64,000 nt of DNA from Natronohydrobacter sp. (GCA_030603695.1 JAUVXF010000002.1:124001-188000), one strand, 5' to 3'. Counted from the stretch's first letter, positions 17,071 to 27,276 are shown. The notes: generated from the sequence alone by a model not told the origin. Program-made: numbers and translations.

Positions 17071-18336
17071 GTGACACTGGCAGGGCATATCCGGTTGATC
17101 TGCGCCATTCTGGCGCTGTGGATGCTGCTGCCTGTGGCTGCGGCTGTGGCGCAATCGGCAAACGGTGCGCGGAGCATGGGCGGACAGGCGCATGTGCTGG
17201 AACAGGGCACGGCCTTGTCCGTCACGCGCGAGGCTGTGGCTTTTGATCTGTCGTTAAGCCAGCCTGTGCCCTATCGGCTGCGCCTGATCGGCGCGCCGCC
17301 GCGTCTGGTGATGGATCTGAATACAATTTCCTGGGGAGAAACAGATTTGCAGGCCCTTGCAGATGCGCAGGGTCTTGCGGGCTTGCGCTTGGGGCATTTG
17401 CCCGATGGCTGGGCGCGGCTGGTCTTGGATCTGGGTGGGCCTTTTGTGATTTCCAGTTCGGAACAGCGCATAGAGGCGGAATCGGGCCGGGCAGTGATTA
17501 CACTGCGCCTGCGCCGCGCGGGTCTGGAAGAGTTTGAGGCGGCGGCCTGGGATGAAGCGCAATTTCTGGCCCAGAGTGTCGGGGATCTGCTGCACCCGGC
17601 GGCGCGCGGGGCCATGGCCGCCGTGGTTGCCCGAAAACCCCTTGTCATGCTTGACCCCGGACATGGCGGAATAGACCCCGGCGCAGAGCGGGAGGGGCTG
17701 CGCGAGGCCGATCTGGTTTTGGCCTTTGCGCGGCACTTGCGCGAAATCCTGCTGCGGCGCGGGGTGTTCGATGTGGCCATGACGCGCGATGCGGATGAGT
17801 TTGTTTCGCTTGATGGGCGCATTCGGGCGGCGCGCGGGGCCTCTGCGAATGTGTTTGTGTCGCTGCACGCAGATGCTTTGCCCGAAGGGATGGCAAGCGG
17901 CGCGGTGATGTATTTGCTGGGCGATGCGGCCAGTGACGATTCCGCCGCCTATCTGGCCGAACGCCATGACCGTGCCGATATGCTGGCGGGGGTAGATTTG
18001 AGCGGTGCCACTGATGACATTGCGCGGGTTCTGATGTCGGTGGCCTGGCAAGACACGCAGCCGCGTGCGCGCGCCCTTGCAGAGGCTTTGGTGGAAGGGG
18101 TTGCCGGGGCTGGTTTGCGGCTGCACCGCAGGCCCATCCAATCGGGCGCCTTTACGGTGCTGCGTGCCGTGGATATGCCTTCGGTTCTGGTTGAACTGGG
18201 GTTCATGTCAAACCCGCGCGATCTGGCGAATTTGCGCGATCCGGCATGGATGAACACCATGGCCGAGGCGCTGGCCGATGCGCTGGAACTGTGGCATTTG
18301 CGCGATCAGGCCCAAGCGCCTTTGCGCCGCCGCTAA
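17071..18336 (+). CDS. amiC: N-acetylmuramoyl-L-alanine amidase (AmiC type)
   Basis: This 421-aa zinc amidase cleaves the stem peptide from muramic acid and splits septal peptidoglycan during daughter-cell separation. It has a signal peptide (about residues 1-29), an AMIN domain (about 45-140) for septal targeting, and an Amidase_3 catalytic domain. The zinc ligands are in LDPGHGGIDPGA (His near 197), READLVL (Glu near 212) and FVSLHAD (His near 268). The catalytic Glu is in VLVELGFMSN near 374. The start is a GTG with GGGAG upstream. PBP1A follows 104 bp later, so growth and splitting enzymes are adjacent. Confidence 0.93.
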   Translation: MTLAGHIRLICAILALWMLLPVAAAVAQSANGARSMGGQAHVLEQGTALSVTREAVAFDLSLSQPVPYRLRLIGAPPRLVMDLNTISWGETDLQALADAQGLAGLRLGHLPDGWARLVLDLGGPFVISSSEQRIEAESGRAVITLRLRRAGLEEFEAAAWDEAQFLAQSVGDLLHPAARGAMAAVVARKPLVMLDPGHGGIDPGAEREGLREADLVLAFARHLREILLRRGVFDVAMTRDADEFVSLDGRIRAARGASANVFVSLHADALPEGMASGAVMYLLGDAASDDSAAYLAERHDRADMLAGVDLSGATDDIARVLMSVAWQDTQPRARALAEALVEGVAGAGLRLHRRPIQSGAFTVLRAVDMPSVLVELGFMSNPRDLANLRDPAWMNTMAEALADALELWHLRDQAQAPLRRR

Positions 18337-18440
18337 CGGCCGCGTCAAACCCTTGTGACTGCGCATCATTTGCGCCGCGCGGTTTTGACCTTCTGCGCCA
18401 ACTCCCGTATAGATGAGGGCGTCTATGCAAGAGGGTTCCA

Positions 18441-20984
18441 GTGCTGCGCGCGATTCTGTCTTTTTTCGGGGGGCTGTTCAGCTTCGCCATTACATCGGCG
18501 TTTTTTGCCGTTGTGGCCCTTGGCGGGGTGTTCTGGTTCTACAGTCAGGATTTGCCCAGCTATGAACAGCTTGCCAGCTACGCCCCCCCATCCATCAGCC
18601 GCATTTATTCTGCCGAAGGGCGCTTGATAGACGAATTCGCGCTGGAACGGCGTCTGTTCACTCCGATTGATGATATTCCAGAGCAGGTGAAGAACGCCTT
18701 TATCGCTGCCGAAGACCGCAATTTCTACAGCCATGGGGGCTTTGATGCCCGTGCGATTGCTGTGGCGGCCTATGAGGCGATTGCCTCGCGCGGGGAGAAT
18801 TTGCGGGGTGCATCCACCATTACCCAGCAGGTGATGAAAAACTTTCTGCTGTCGGGGGATCGGACGGGCGAGCGCAAGATCAAGGAATTGATCCTTGCCA
18901 CCCGCGTTGAGGGCACGCTGAGCAAAGACCAGATACTTGAACTCTATCTGAACGAAATTTTTCTGGGTCAGAATTCATATGGTGTCACTGCGGCCGCGCA
19001 GACCTATTTCAACAAAACGCTGGACGAGCTTGACCTGCATGAAATGGCCTTTCTGGCGGCGTTGCCACAGGCCCCCTCTAACTACCATCCTGTGCGCAAC
19101 CGTGATCGCGTGACAGCGCGGCGCAACTATGTGTTGGGAGAGATGTTGCGCAATGGCTTCATCTCGCGTGCTGAACATGACGCGGCGCGCGACATGCCGC
19201 TTTTGACTGTGCAATCGGGCGATTTTCCAAGCCCACGCGCCAACATGCCCGCGCGCGACTATTTCACAGACGAGGTGCGGCGCCAGCTTTCAGGAAGTTT
19301 TGGGGAAGAAGAGTTTTTTGCGGGCGGCTTATCCATTCGCGCCACGATAGACCCTGAAATGCAGGTGCATGCGGCCCACGCCCTGCAACGCGCGCTTGAA
19401 CAATATGATCGCGGTTTGGGACGGTTGCGCACCACAGGCCAGACCATTGCACTCGATTTGCTGGCAGATGAACAGGCATGGCGCAGCGCCTTGGCGGAAC
19501 TGGAACTTGCGCGCGATGTAACGCTTGGCGGGCGCTGGTATCCGGCCGTTGTGCTGGAGGTCAGCGCGGACAGCGCGCGGCTGGGGATAGAGGCCGTGGC
19601 GGCGGATTACCATGCCCCCCATGTGGTAGAGCGTGCAGATATCTCTTGGGCGCGCGGCTCGCTCTCGGATAATCTGGATGTGGGGGATGTGGTCTATGTG
19701 CGCCGCGTCACCTCTGACAGTGATGGCAGCCATATCCGCTGGTCTTTGCGCCAGATCCCGGAAGTGCAGGGCGGCTTCATGGCGATGGATGTCAATACTG
19801 GCCGTGTGATCGCCATGCAGGGGGGCTTTTCCTATCAGCATTCGGTGTTCAACCGCGCCACACAAGCACAGCGCCAGCCCGGTTCGGCCTATAAGCCCTT
19901 TGTCTATGCCGCCGCGCTGGATTCGGGCTATACCCCCGCCACCATCATCGTGGATGCGCCAATCGAGATTGAAACCCCTCAGGGGCTGTGGCGTCCGACC
20001 AATGCGTCCAACGAGTTTTATGGGCCAACACCGGTGCGCCGGGGCATAGAGATGTCGCGCAACCTGATGACAGTTCGGCTGGCGCAGGAAATCGGGATGG
20101 ATCTGGTGGGCGGCTATGCCGAACGCTTTGGCGTTTATGACCGCGCGCAGCAATTCCTTGCGGCGTCGCTTGGTTCGCAGGAAACAACGCTGTTTCGGAT
20201 GGTTGCCGCCTATGCGATGTTCGCCAATGGCGGAGAGCGCGTGGAACCAACATTGGTTGACCGTGTGCAGGATCGTTGGGGAAATACGATTTACCGCCAT
20301 GATCAGCGCAACTGCGTGGATTGTGCCGAACGCGCCATGCCCGCCGGGCGCACGCCTTGGATCACCTCTCAGCGTGCCCGCGTGATGGATGCTGTGACCG
20401 CCTATCAGTTGACTTCGATGATGCAGGGCGTAGTTGAACGCGGGACTGCGGCGCGCACTGTCAACCTGCCCGTGCCCACAGCGGGCAAGACCGGAACCAC
20501 AAACGAGGCGCGTGATGTCTGGTTCGTGGGCTATACGTCGAACATCGTGGCTGGCTGTTACATCGGGTTTGACCAGCCCCGCCCCTTGGGGCGCGGGGCA
20601 GGGGGTGGCACAATGTGCGGCCCTGTCTTTAATGATTTCATGCTGGAAGCTGTAAAGAAATACGGTGGCGGGCGCTTTCGTGTGCCAGAGGGCGGCTATT
20701 TCATCAAGATCGACCGCGATACAGGGGCACGTCTGCCCGACAGCGCCACGGGCGCCAATGTTGTAACCGAATTTTTCCGCGAAGGGATCGAGCCTATCTT
20801 TGGCCTTGCTGCAATCATTGATGGCGGATTTTCCCTTGGCTCTGATCTGCCCATCTTTGCCCCCGGAGAAAGCTATGACGCCTTGCAGCGCGAAGATGAT
20901 GGGATGGGTTCCTTGCCTGAACCAAGCACAACACCCAGCGGCCCCGCGTCTTTGGGCAGTGTGTCCACGGGCGGATTGTATTGA
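18441..20984 (+). CDS. mrcA: Penicillin-binding protein 1A (bifunctional)
   Basis: This 847-aa class A PBP polymerises and cross-links peptidoglycan in the periplasm. It has a membrane anchor (about residues 8-30), then a GT51 glycosyltransferase domain. EDRNFYSHGGFD near residue 90 holds the catalytic Glu, and GASTITQQVMKNFLL is near 128. An OB-like insert (about 310-430) and a transpeptidase domain follow. The transpeptidase shows SAYK (nucleophile Ser near 481), SRN (near 536) and KTGTT near 680. The start is GTG, with AGAGGG upstream. The C-terminal 60 residues are Gly/Pro/Ser-rich. Confidence 0.95.
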   Translation: MLRAILSFFGGLFSFAITSAFFAVVALGGVFWFYSQDLPSYEQLASYAPPSISRIYSAEGRLIDEFALERRLFTPIDDIPEQVKNAFIAAEDRNFYSHGGFDARAIAVAAYEAIASRGENLRGASTITQQVMKNFLLSGDRTGERKIKELILATRVEGTLSKDQILELYLNEIFLGQNSYGVTAAAQTYFNKTLDELDLHEMAFLAALPQAPSNYHPVRNRDRVTARRNYVLGEMLRNGFISRAEHDAARDMPLLTVQSGDFPSPRANMPARDYFTDEVRRQLSGSFGEEEFFAGGLSIRATIDPEMQVHAAHALQRALEQYDRGLGRLRTTGQTIALDLLADEQAWRSALAELELARDVTLGGRWYPAVVLEVSADSARLGIEAVAADYHAPHVVERADISWARGSLSDNLDVGDVVYVRRVTSDSDGSHIRWSLRQIPEVQGGFMAMDVNTGRVIAMQGGFSYQHSVFNRATQAQRQPGSAYKPFVYAAALDSGYTPATIIVDAPIEIETPQGLWRPTNASNEFYGPTPVRRGIEMSRNLMTVRLAQEIGMDLVGGYAERFGVYDRAQQFLAASLGSQETTLFRMVAAYAMFANGGERVEPTLVDRVQDRWGNTIYRHDQRNCVDCAERAMPAGRTPWITSQRARVMDAVTAYQLTSMMQGVVERGTAARTVNLPVPTAGKTGTTNEARDVWFVGYTSNIVAGCYIGFDQPRPLGRGAGGGTMCGPVFNDFMLEAVKKYGGGRFRVPEGGYFIKIDRDTGARLPDSATGANVVTEFFREGIEPIFGLAAIIDGGFSLGSDLPIFAPGESYDALQREDDGMGSLPEPSTTPSGPASLGSVSTGGLY

Positions 20985-21096
20985 TCTACGGATTTGCAGA
21001 TGGCGCGCCGTGCAGGCCGCGCGAATGCTTGCCCCCCGCGCAGGGTCGCGCTATGCACGGCGCGAACTGACAGCCCATCAACCAAGGTGATACGGA

Positions 21097-22224
21097 ATGC
21101 GCTCCGAGACGCTCAACACAATTGACGCGATCCGCAAATCGCTTGCCCTTCTGGGGCAGCGTATGGATATCGAGACTGCGCCGCACCGGCTGGAAGAATT
21201 TGACGCAATGACGGAAAACCCCGATTTGTGGAATGATCCGGCTCGCGCGCAAGAACTGATGCGCGATCGCAGGCTTTTGGCCGATGCGCTGGAAACCTAT
21301 CGCAAGATCAAGCAGGAGCTGGAAGATCAGATCGGCTTGATCGAAATGGGCGAGGCCGAGGGTGACAGCGATATCATAGCAGAGGCTGAGGCGGAACTTG
21401 CCGCTCTTGGCAAGCTTGCGGCCGCCAAGGAATTGGAAGCGCTTTTGAATGGCGAGGCCGATTCCAATGATACTTTCCTTGAAATCAACGCTGGTGCGGG
21501 CGGCACGGAAAGCTGTGATTGGGCGTCCATGCTGGCGCGGATGTATGTCCGTTGGGCCGAGAAGAAGGGCTATACCGTAGAATTGATGTCCGAAAGCGCT
21601 GGCGAGGAAGCGGGCATTCGCTCTGTCGCTTACAAGATTTCGGGCCATAATGCCTATGGCTGGCTAAAATCGGAATCTGGTGTGCACCGCTTGGTGCGCA
21701 TTTCGCCCTTTGATGGCTCTGCCCGGCGGCACACATCCTTCAGCTCTGTCTGGGCTTATCCGGTTGTGGATGACAATATCGAGATAGAGATCAACCCTTC
21801 TGATATCCGCATCGATACTTACCGTTCTTCCGGGGCGGGCGGGCAGCATGTGAACACCACCGATTCTGCCGTGCGGATCACGCATATCCCCACCGGGATC
21901 GTGACCACCTCTAGCCAGAAATCACAGCACCAGAACCGCGAAATTGCAATGAATGCCCTGAAATCGCGCCTGTATGAGATGGAATTGCGCAAGCGCACAG
22001 AGGCGATTGAGGCCGCGCATGACGCCAAAGGCGATGCGGGCTGGGGCAATCAGATTCGATCCTATGTGCTGCACCCCTACCAGATGGTAAAGGACCTGCG
22101 CACAGGGCATGAGACATCAGACAGCCAAGGCGTGCTGGATGGTGCTTTGGACGGGTTTATGGCGGCAACTCTGGCGCAGAACGTGGCCGGAAAATCTCGG
22201 GCAGAGGCGACGGCAAGCGATTAA
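21097..22224 (+). CDS. prfB: Peptide chain release factor 2
   Basis: RF2 reads UAA and UGA and triggers peptide release. The 375-aa product has the helical N-terminal domain, the anticodon-like tripeptide SPF in RISPFDGSARRHTSF (near residue 205), and the catalytic GGQ loop in SSGAGGQHVNTTDSAVR (near 250). The gene is one continuous frame: no in-frame stop and no programmed +1 frameshift, unlike E. coli prfB. Downstream is an unrelated membrane protein gene. Confidence 0.97.
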   Translation: MRSETLNTIDAIRKSLALLGQRMDIETAPHRLEEFDAMTENPDLWNDPARAQELMRDRRLLADALETYRKIKQELEDQIGLIEMGEAEGDSDIIAEAEAELAALGKLAAAKELEALLNGEADSNDTFLEINAGAGGTESCDWASMLARMYVRWAEKKGYTVELMSESAGEEAGIRSVAYKISGHNAYGWLKSESGVHRLVRISPFDGSARRHTSFSSVWAYPVVDDNIEIEINPSDIRIDTYRSSGAGGQHVNTTDSAVRITHIPTGIVTTSSQKSQHQNREIAMNALKSRLYEMELRKRTEAIEAAHDAKGDAGWGNQIRSYVLHPYQMVKDLRTGHETSDSQGVLDGALDGFMAATLAQNVAGKSRAEATASD

Positions 22225-22306
22225 CCCGAATACGGGCGCCGCAGTTTCCACTTGCGCGGCGGAATGTCGCAGACATATGCTTTCCCGAAAGGGAGGGGAA
22301 CACATC

Positions 22307-23089
22307 ATGTCCGAGCATCTGTCAGAGCCAGCGCATCTTCCACCGTCTGAAATACCGCAGCCCCAACAGATTGGACTGTCTGATCTGGGCGCTATCCTCA
22401 GGGCGGGCGCGCAGGATTTCCGCCGCGCGCCCCTGTTCGGGATAGCATTTTCGCTGGTCTATGTTCTGGGCGGGTTGATCTTGTATGCGATCTTCCTGGC
22501 ATCCGGGCAAAGCTGGTGGTTTATCCCGATTGCAGTGGGATTTCCGCTATTGGCCCCATTTGCCGCAACTGGGCTATATGAGGTAAGCCGCAGGCTGGAG
22601 CAGGGCGCGCCGCTAAGTTGGGCGGCAGTTGCGGGCTGCGTGCTGGCCCAGAAAGACCGGCAAATTCCATCAATGGCGATGGTGATCATGCTGGCCTTCA
22701 TGTTCTGGGTCTTTGTCGCGCATACAATATTCGCGCTGTTTTTCGGGCTGCAACCCATTACCAGTTCCACCGCAGATATGTTGATCTCTGCGCCGGGGGT
22801 AAAAATGCTGATCGTGGGCGGCACGATTGGCGGGGGGATGGCGGCGGTTCTGTTCGGTCTGACAGTGGTTTCCCTGCCGTTGCTTCTTGATCGGGAAGTG
22901 GATTTCATCACGGCCATGATCACCTCGTTCAATGTGGTTCTGGTCAATCTGCTGCCGATGCTGGTTTGGGCCGCCTTGATCGCAGGGTTACTTTTTCTGG
23001 GCATGCTGCCCATGTTTCTTGGCCTATTTGTGGTTCTGCCTGTTCTGGGCCATGCGACATGGCATTTGTATCGGCGGGTTCTGCCCTGA
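22307..23089 (+). CDS. DUF2189 integral membrane protein
   Basis: This 260-aa protein has six or so hydrophobic segments between residues 45 and 255. The typical DUF2189 pattern is visible: DFRRAPLFGIAFSLVYVLGG near the start, then PLLAPFAATGLYEVSRRLE, and a late FNVVLVNLLPMLVWAALIA. The N-terminal 30 residues are soluble and Pro-rich. The start ATG has GGGAGGGG upstream. The family is common in alphaproteobacteria and is sometimes annotated as a cytochrome c oxidase subunit I-like protein, but no function is established. Confidence 0.8.
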   Translation: MSEHLSEPAHLPPSEIPQPQQIGLSDLGAILRAGAQDFRRAPLFGIAFSLVYVLGGLILYAIFLASGQSWWFIPIAVGFPLLAPFAATGLYEVSRRLEQGAPLSWAAVAGCVLAQKDRQIPSMAMVIMLAFMFWVFVAHTIFALFFGLQPITSSTADMLISAPGVKMLIVGGTIGGGMAAVLFGLTVVSLPLLLDREVDFITAMITSFNVVLVNLLPMLVWAALIAGLLFLGMLPMFLGLFVVLPVLGHATWHLYRRVLP

Positions 23090-23170
23090 ATTTGAACACT
23101 GCAATAGCCTTGCCGGGGCTGGACACTCCGCGCAGGGCAGGGCAATCTGCACCAAAAAGGGGAGTGGATC

Positions 23171-23611
23171 ATGCCCGTAACAGCGCATCGTAGCCTGATA
23201 ATGACAGTTTTTGGGGTTCTTGGAACCCTTTGGTTTGCGCTCCATGCGGTAGAGTATGTCTACGCCCGCTATGACGCCTTGCAGGCGCGATTGCCGCTGC
23301 CTGATCCGCTGGGCCTGTCAGAGGTTTTTGCGGCCATGCCGGAATGGGCGGCAATCGCGCTGACAGCCGCCATCTGGCTTGGGCTTTTGGGGGCTGTGCT
23401 CTTGCTGTTGCGGGATTCGGCTGCCGTGCTAATCCTGTCGCTGACGCTGATTGCGACTTTGCCAGTTGCCGTTTGGGCGGTCATCGCCTTTTTTGGCGGC
23501 GTGGCTTTTGTTGCGGGTGTAAACCTTCTTTTCTTTGCGGGTGGACAGGTGGCAGTAACGCTTGGTCTTTGGCTTTACGCCCGCACGGCCAAGCGCTACG
23601 GCCTCTTCTGA
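23171..23611 (+). CDS. Small four-helix membrane protein of unknown function
   Basis: This 146-aa protein has four predicted membrane helices (about residues 9-30, 57-80, 83-107 and 112-138), a Tyr-rich first loop and a basic C-terminus (YARTAKRYGLF). I do not recognise a named family. AAAAGGGGAG upstream supports the start. It lies between the DUF2189 gene and cysK on the same strand. Confidence 0.65.
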   Translation: MPVTAHRSLIMTVFGVLGTLWFALHAVEYVYARYDALQARLPLPDPLGLSEVFAAMPEWAAIALTAAIWLGLLGAVLLLLRDSAAVLILSLTLIATLPVAVWAVIAFFGGVAFVAGVNLLFFAGGQVAVTLGLWLYARTAKRYGLF

Positions 23612-23698
23612 TCCCTTCGCGTCTGCCAGCCTGAAAGGGCTGGCTCGGCTGTAATTTCCGTTTGGCTGCGCGCGCGGCGAAAAACACCGGAGCAAAAC

Positions 23699-24730
23699 AT
23701 GACAATCCACGCCAATCTGTCACAAGCCATCGGCAATACGCCCCTTATCCGCTTGAACAAGGTCAGCGCGGCGACAGGCTGTGAAATTCTGGGCAAGGCA
23801 GAGTTTCTGAACCCCGGCCAATCTGTAAAAGACCGCGCGGCCCTCTATATCATCCGCGATGCGGTTGCACGCGGCGCGCTGCGCCCCGGCGGCACGATTG
23901 TGGAAGGGACGGCCGGCAATACCGGTATCGGGCTTGCGCTTGTGGGCGCCTCCATGGGGTTTCGGACAGTTATCGTGATTCCTGAAACCCAAAGTCAGGA
24001 AAAGAAGGATATGTTGCGTCTGGCCGGGGCAGAACTGGTAGAGGTTCCTGCGGCCCCGTACCGCAACCCGAATAACTATGTGCGCTATTCCGGGCGTCTG
24101 GCAGAGGAATTGGCCAAGACCGAACCCAATGGCGCAATTTGGGCAAATCAGTTTGACAATATCGCCAACCGTCAGGCGCATATAGAGACCACGGCACCCG
24201 AAATCTGGGCGCAGACCGGCGGCAAGGTGGATGGGTTCATCTGCGCTGTCGGGTCAGGCGGGACATTGGCAGGCGTTGCGCAGGTGTTGCAGCCCAAAGG
24301 CGTGAAAATCGGTCTGGCCGATCCGATGGGGGCCGCCCTCTACAGCTTTTACACCACAGGCACATTGGCGTCAGAGGGTGGCTCTATTACCGAAGGGATA
24401 GGACAAGGGCGCATTACCGCCAATCTGGAGGGGTTTACCCCCGATTTTTGCGCGCAAATCCCCGATGAAGAAGCGCTGCCAATCGTGTTTGATCTGCTGG
24501 CAGAGGAAGGTTTGTGCCTTGGCGGGTCATCCGGGATAAATGTGGCGGGGGCCATGCGCATGGCGCAGCACATGGGGCCGGGGCATACCATTGTCACGAT
24601 CCTGTGCGATTATGGCACGCGCTATCAATCCAAGCTGTTCAATCCCGATTTCTTGCGATCTAAATCGCTGCCTGTGCCGGAATGGCTGGATCGTGGTTCT
24701 CGCACCCTTCCCGATGTCTCTGAAGGCTGA
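23699..24730 (+). CDS. cysK: Cysteine synthase A
   Basis: CysK makes cysteine from O-acetylserine and sulfide using PLP. The 343-aa protein has the substrate loop IGNTPLIRLNKV, the PLP lysine K44 in PGQSVKDRAAL, the phosphate-binding GTAGNTGIGLA near residue 70, and GSGGTLAG near 185. It is about 20-30 residues longer than enteric CysK; the extra residues are at the C-terminus. The leader GGAG fixes the start. It is followed 12 bp later by a mechanosensitive channel gene, so read-through is possible. Confidence 0.94.
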   Translation: MTIHANLSQAIGNTPLIRLNKVSAATGCEILGKAEFLNPGQSVKDRAALYIIRDAVARGALRPGGTIVEGTAGNTGIGLALVGASMGFRTVIVIPETQSQEKKDMLRLAGAELVEVPAAPYRNPNNYVRYSGRLAEELAKTEPNGAIWANQFDNIANRQAHIETTAPEIWAQTGGKVDGFICAVGSGGTLAGVAQVLQPKGVKIGLADPMGAALYSFYTTGTLASEGGSITEGIGQGRITANLEGFTPDFCAQIPDEEALPIVFDLLAEEGLCLGGSSGINVAGAMRMAQHMGPGHTIVTILCDYGTRYQSKLFNPDFLRSKSLPVPEWLDRGSRTLPDVSEG

Positions 24731-24742
24731 TAAGGTCTTCTC

Positions 24743-27196
24743 ATGCAGATGATAAAAACTCTCCTTTTGGCGCTGATCTGCGCCACATATTTTGTTGCAC
24801 CGGCCATGGTGCAGGCCCAATCCACCGCGCAGGCACCTGCGCAAAGCGCAAATGGCGCCCCGGATTACGAGGCATGGCGCAGCTTTGCCCAAAATGCCGA
24901 AGCGCTCTTGGATCGGCCCGGTGCCAGCAATGAAGAATTGGCTGAACTTCGCGGGGAATTGGTAAATTTCCGGGCGCGGTTTCTGGCGGTGCAGAATGCG
25001 GATCAATCGCGGATCGTAAGCCTGCGCGAACAGATCGCAGCACTTGGCCCGCCCCCGGAAGAGGGCGCAACAGAGGCCGCCGAAATTTCTGAGCGCCGGG
25101 CCGAATTGTCAGAGCAACTGACCGTATTGCAAGCCCCCGGCATTGCCGCACAAGAAGCGTTTCGCCGTGCGGATGGTCTGATCCGCCAGATTGATATCAC
25201 CTTGCGCGAACGCGATGCAGAAGCATTGCTCTCGCTCTGGCCCTCGCCTGTCAATCCGGTGAATTGGGTCTTGGCTGCTGATGCGGTTTGGGGCACGACC
25301 TTCACCTTCGCAACCCAGATCATCGGGGCCACCGAAGACCCCGCGCGGATGCGTGAATTCCGCTCCAACTTGCCGGTTTCGCTGGTGTTGCTGTTGTTTT
25401 CGGGCTTTGTGTTGTGGCGCGGGCGCGAATGGATAGAGAAAGTCGTCTCGCGCCTGTTGGATGCAGGGGGATCGCGGCGCAGCAAGCGGGTTTTGGCGCG
25501 GCTTATGTCATTGGCGCAAATCATCGTGCCTGTGACTGCCGTATTCGCCCTGACATTTGCGCTGGAACTGACATCGCTCTTTGGCAATATCGGCAGTGAA
25601 TTGGCCGTTGGCCTTGCGGCGGCGGGATTTGCCTATTTTACATCCCGCTGGGCAGGACGGCAGATTTTTCCGATTATCGACAGTAAATCTGCCGCATTGA
25701 ACCTGCCGCAGGGCCGCCGCCGTGAGGGGCGGTTCTGGGCAAATCTGATCGGCGCGGCACTGGCTTTTCATGCAATATTGATTGCGTTTTTGCCGCCACA
25801 GAATCAGAGCGATGCGGCAAATGCTGTTATCGTATTTCCGGTTCTCGCCTTTAGCGGGATTATCTTGTTCCGTATCGGGATGCTGCTGAACCAGCATAAC
25901 CGCCATGATACCGGCATGACCCGCGAAAACCGGTTCTTTGATCGGCTGGTTCCGGTTTTGGGCAAGGTCGTGATGGCAGTGGGCATTGGCGCCCCGCTAT
26001 TTGCGGCCATCGGCTATGTGCAGGCAGCGCAGGCGTTGTTATTTCCGACCATCGTGTCGCTTGGGGTTATTGTTGTCTTGCTGTTCCTGATGGATTTGCA
26101 AGAAGATGTGTTTGGCATTCTCACCAAATGTGACGAGGAAGTAACGGATACCCCGCTTATCCCGTCTTTGGTGAATTTCGCGCTGGTGATAGTCTCTTTG
26201 CCTGTATTCGCCCTGATCTGGGGGGTGCGGCCCACAGAATTGCTGGAATTCTGGCAAATGCTGCGCGAAGGGTTCCGCATTGGCGAAACGCGAATTTCGC
26301 CGGCCAATATTCTCAGTTTCGTGATTGTCTTTTCGATTGGCTATGTGATCACGCGAATGATCCAGGGCGCGCTGGAAAGCTCTGTCCTGCCCAAAACGAA
26401 AATCGACAAGGGTGGGCAGAAGGCGATCAAATCCGGCACGGGCTATGTGGGTATATTCATTGCCGCCCTTGTGGCCATTTCTACAGCAGGGATTGATTTG
26501 TCGGGCCTTGCCATTGTTGCAGGTGCGTTGTCTGTGGGCATTGGCTTCGGCTTGCAAAATATCGTGTCGAATTTCATCTCAGGCGTGATTTTGTTGATAG
26601 AGCGGCCCGTGGCAGAGGGTGACTGGATCGAGGTGGGGGGCACGATGGGGACGGTGCGGTCTATCTCTGTGCGCTCTACCGTAATCGAGACATTTGACCG
26701 AACAGATGTGATTGTCCCCAATGCCGATCTGATTTCTGGCACGGTTACGAACTGGACACGCTACAACTCTCTGGGGCGTATCATCATTCCGGTCGGGGTG
26801 GCTTATGGATCAGACAGCCGCAAAGTTGCGCGTATTCTGCAAGAGATTGGCGAGAATGAACCGCTTGCGCTTATCGATCCCAAACCGCAGGTGCATTTCG
26901 TGAATTTCGGCGCGGATGCGCTGGAATTCGAATTGCGCCTTGTGCTGAGTGATGTAAGCTTTGGGCTGTCAGTGCGCACAGAATTGCGCCACCAGATTAC
27001 AGAGCGCTTCCGGGCCGAGGGGATTGAGATACCCTTTGCACAGCGCGACATCTGGTTGCGCAATCCCGAAGCGCTGCGCGCAGATGTGCCGCCGCCCCGC
27101 GAAATCGTGCCAGAGCGTGAAGTGCAGCGCACGGAAATGCGGCGGAACGAGATTGAGGCCGATGGCGATAGCGGGACGGGTGACGACGCGCGATAA
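24743..27196 (+). CDS. DUF3772-containing mechanosensitive channel (large MscS type)
   Basis: This 817-aa inner-membrane protein has a signal peptide (about residues 1-27) and a periplasmic coiled-coil DUF3772 region (about 60-170), rich in Glu/Ala and with SEQLTVLQAPG. Many membrane helices follow from about 210 to 600, then the MscS pore and beta domain. The pore helix is near AIVAGALSVGIGFGLQNIVSNF (about 590-612), and the vestibule segment IERPVAEGDWIEVGG follows. It probably opens under membrane tension to release solutes on hypo-osmotic shock. The C-terminal tail is charged. Either of two close Met codons could start it. Confidence 0.9.
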   Translation: MQMIKTLLLALICATYFVAPAMVQAQSTAQAPAQSANGAPDYEAWRSFAQNAEALLDRPGASNEELAELRGELVNFRARFLAVQNADQSRIVSLREQIAALGPPPEEGATEAAEISERRAELSEQLTVLQAPGIAAQEAFRRADGLIRQIDITLRERDAEALLSLWPSPVNPVNWVLAADAVWGTTFTFATQIIGATEDPARMREFRSNLPVSLVLLLFSGFVLWRGREWIEKVVSRLLDAGGSRRSKRVLARLMSLAQIIVPVTAVFALTFALELTSLFGNIGSELAVGLAAAGFAYFTSRWAGRQIFPIIDSKSAALNLPQGRRREGRFWANLIGAALAFHAILIAFLPPQNQSDAANAVIVFPVLAFSGIILFRIGMLLNQHNRHDTGMTRENRFFDRLVPVLGKVVMAVGIGAPLFAAIGYVQAAQALLFPTIVSLGVIVVLLFLMDLQEDVFGILTKCDEEVTDTPLIPSLVNFALVIVSLPVFALIWGVRPTELLEFWQMLREGFRIGETRISPANILSFVIVFSIGYVITRMIQGALESSVLPKTKIDKGGQKAIKSGTGYVGIFIAALVAISTAGIDLSGLAIVAGALSVGIGFGLQNIVSNFISGVILLIERPVAEGDWIEVGGTMGTVRSISVRSTVIETFDRTDVIVPNADLISGTVTNWTRYNSLGRIIIPVGVAYGSDSRKVARILQEIGENEPLALIDPKPQVHFVNFGADALEFELRLVLSDVSFGLSVRTELRHQITERFRAEGIEIPFAQRDIWLRNPEALRADVPPPREIVPEREVQRTEMRRNEIEADGDSGTGDDAR

Positions 27197-27206
27197 GGCA
27201 AGCAAT

Positions 27207-27220
27207 TTGTTCCAGATCAA
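27207..27220. promoter_or_regulatory. FNR/FnrL-like box
   Basis: TTGTT-CCAG-ATCAA differs from the consensus TTGAT-N4-ATCAA at one base. Its centre lies about 41 bases upstream of a plausible start site preceded by TAGTGT (27242-27247), which is the class II activator geometry. It would put the YdcH-like gene under oxygen control. Confidence 0.5.
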
Positions 27221-27276
27221 AGCGTTGTCGCGCTAAGCTGGTAGTGTCAGGGGCAGATGGAAAGAGGAGTTACCCC

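Noticed and set aside
21097-21220. Programmed +1 frameshift in prfB
   Set aside because: The frame is open from the ATG through the GGQ motif, with no in-frame TGA, so no frameshift is needed.
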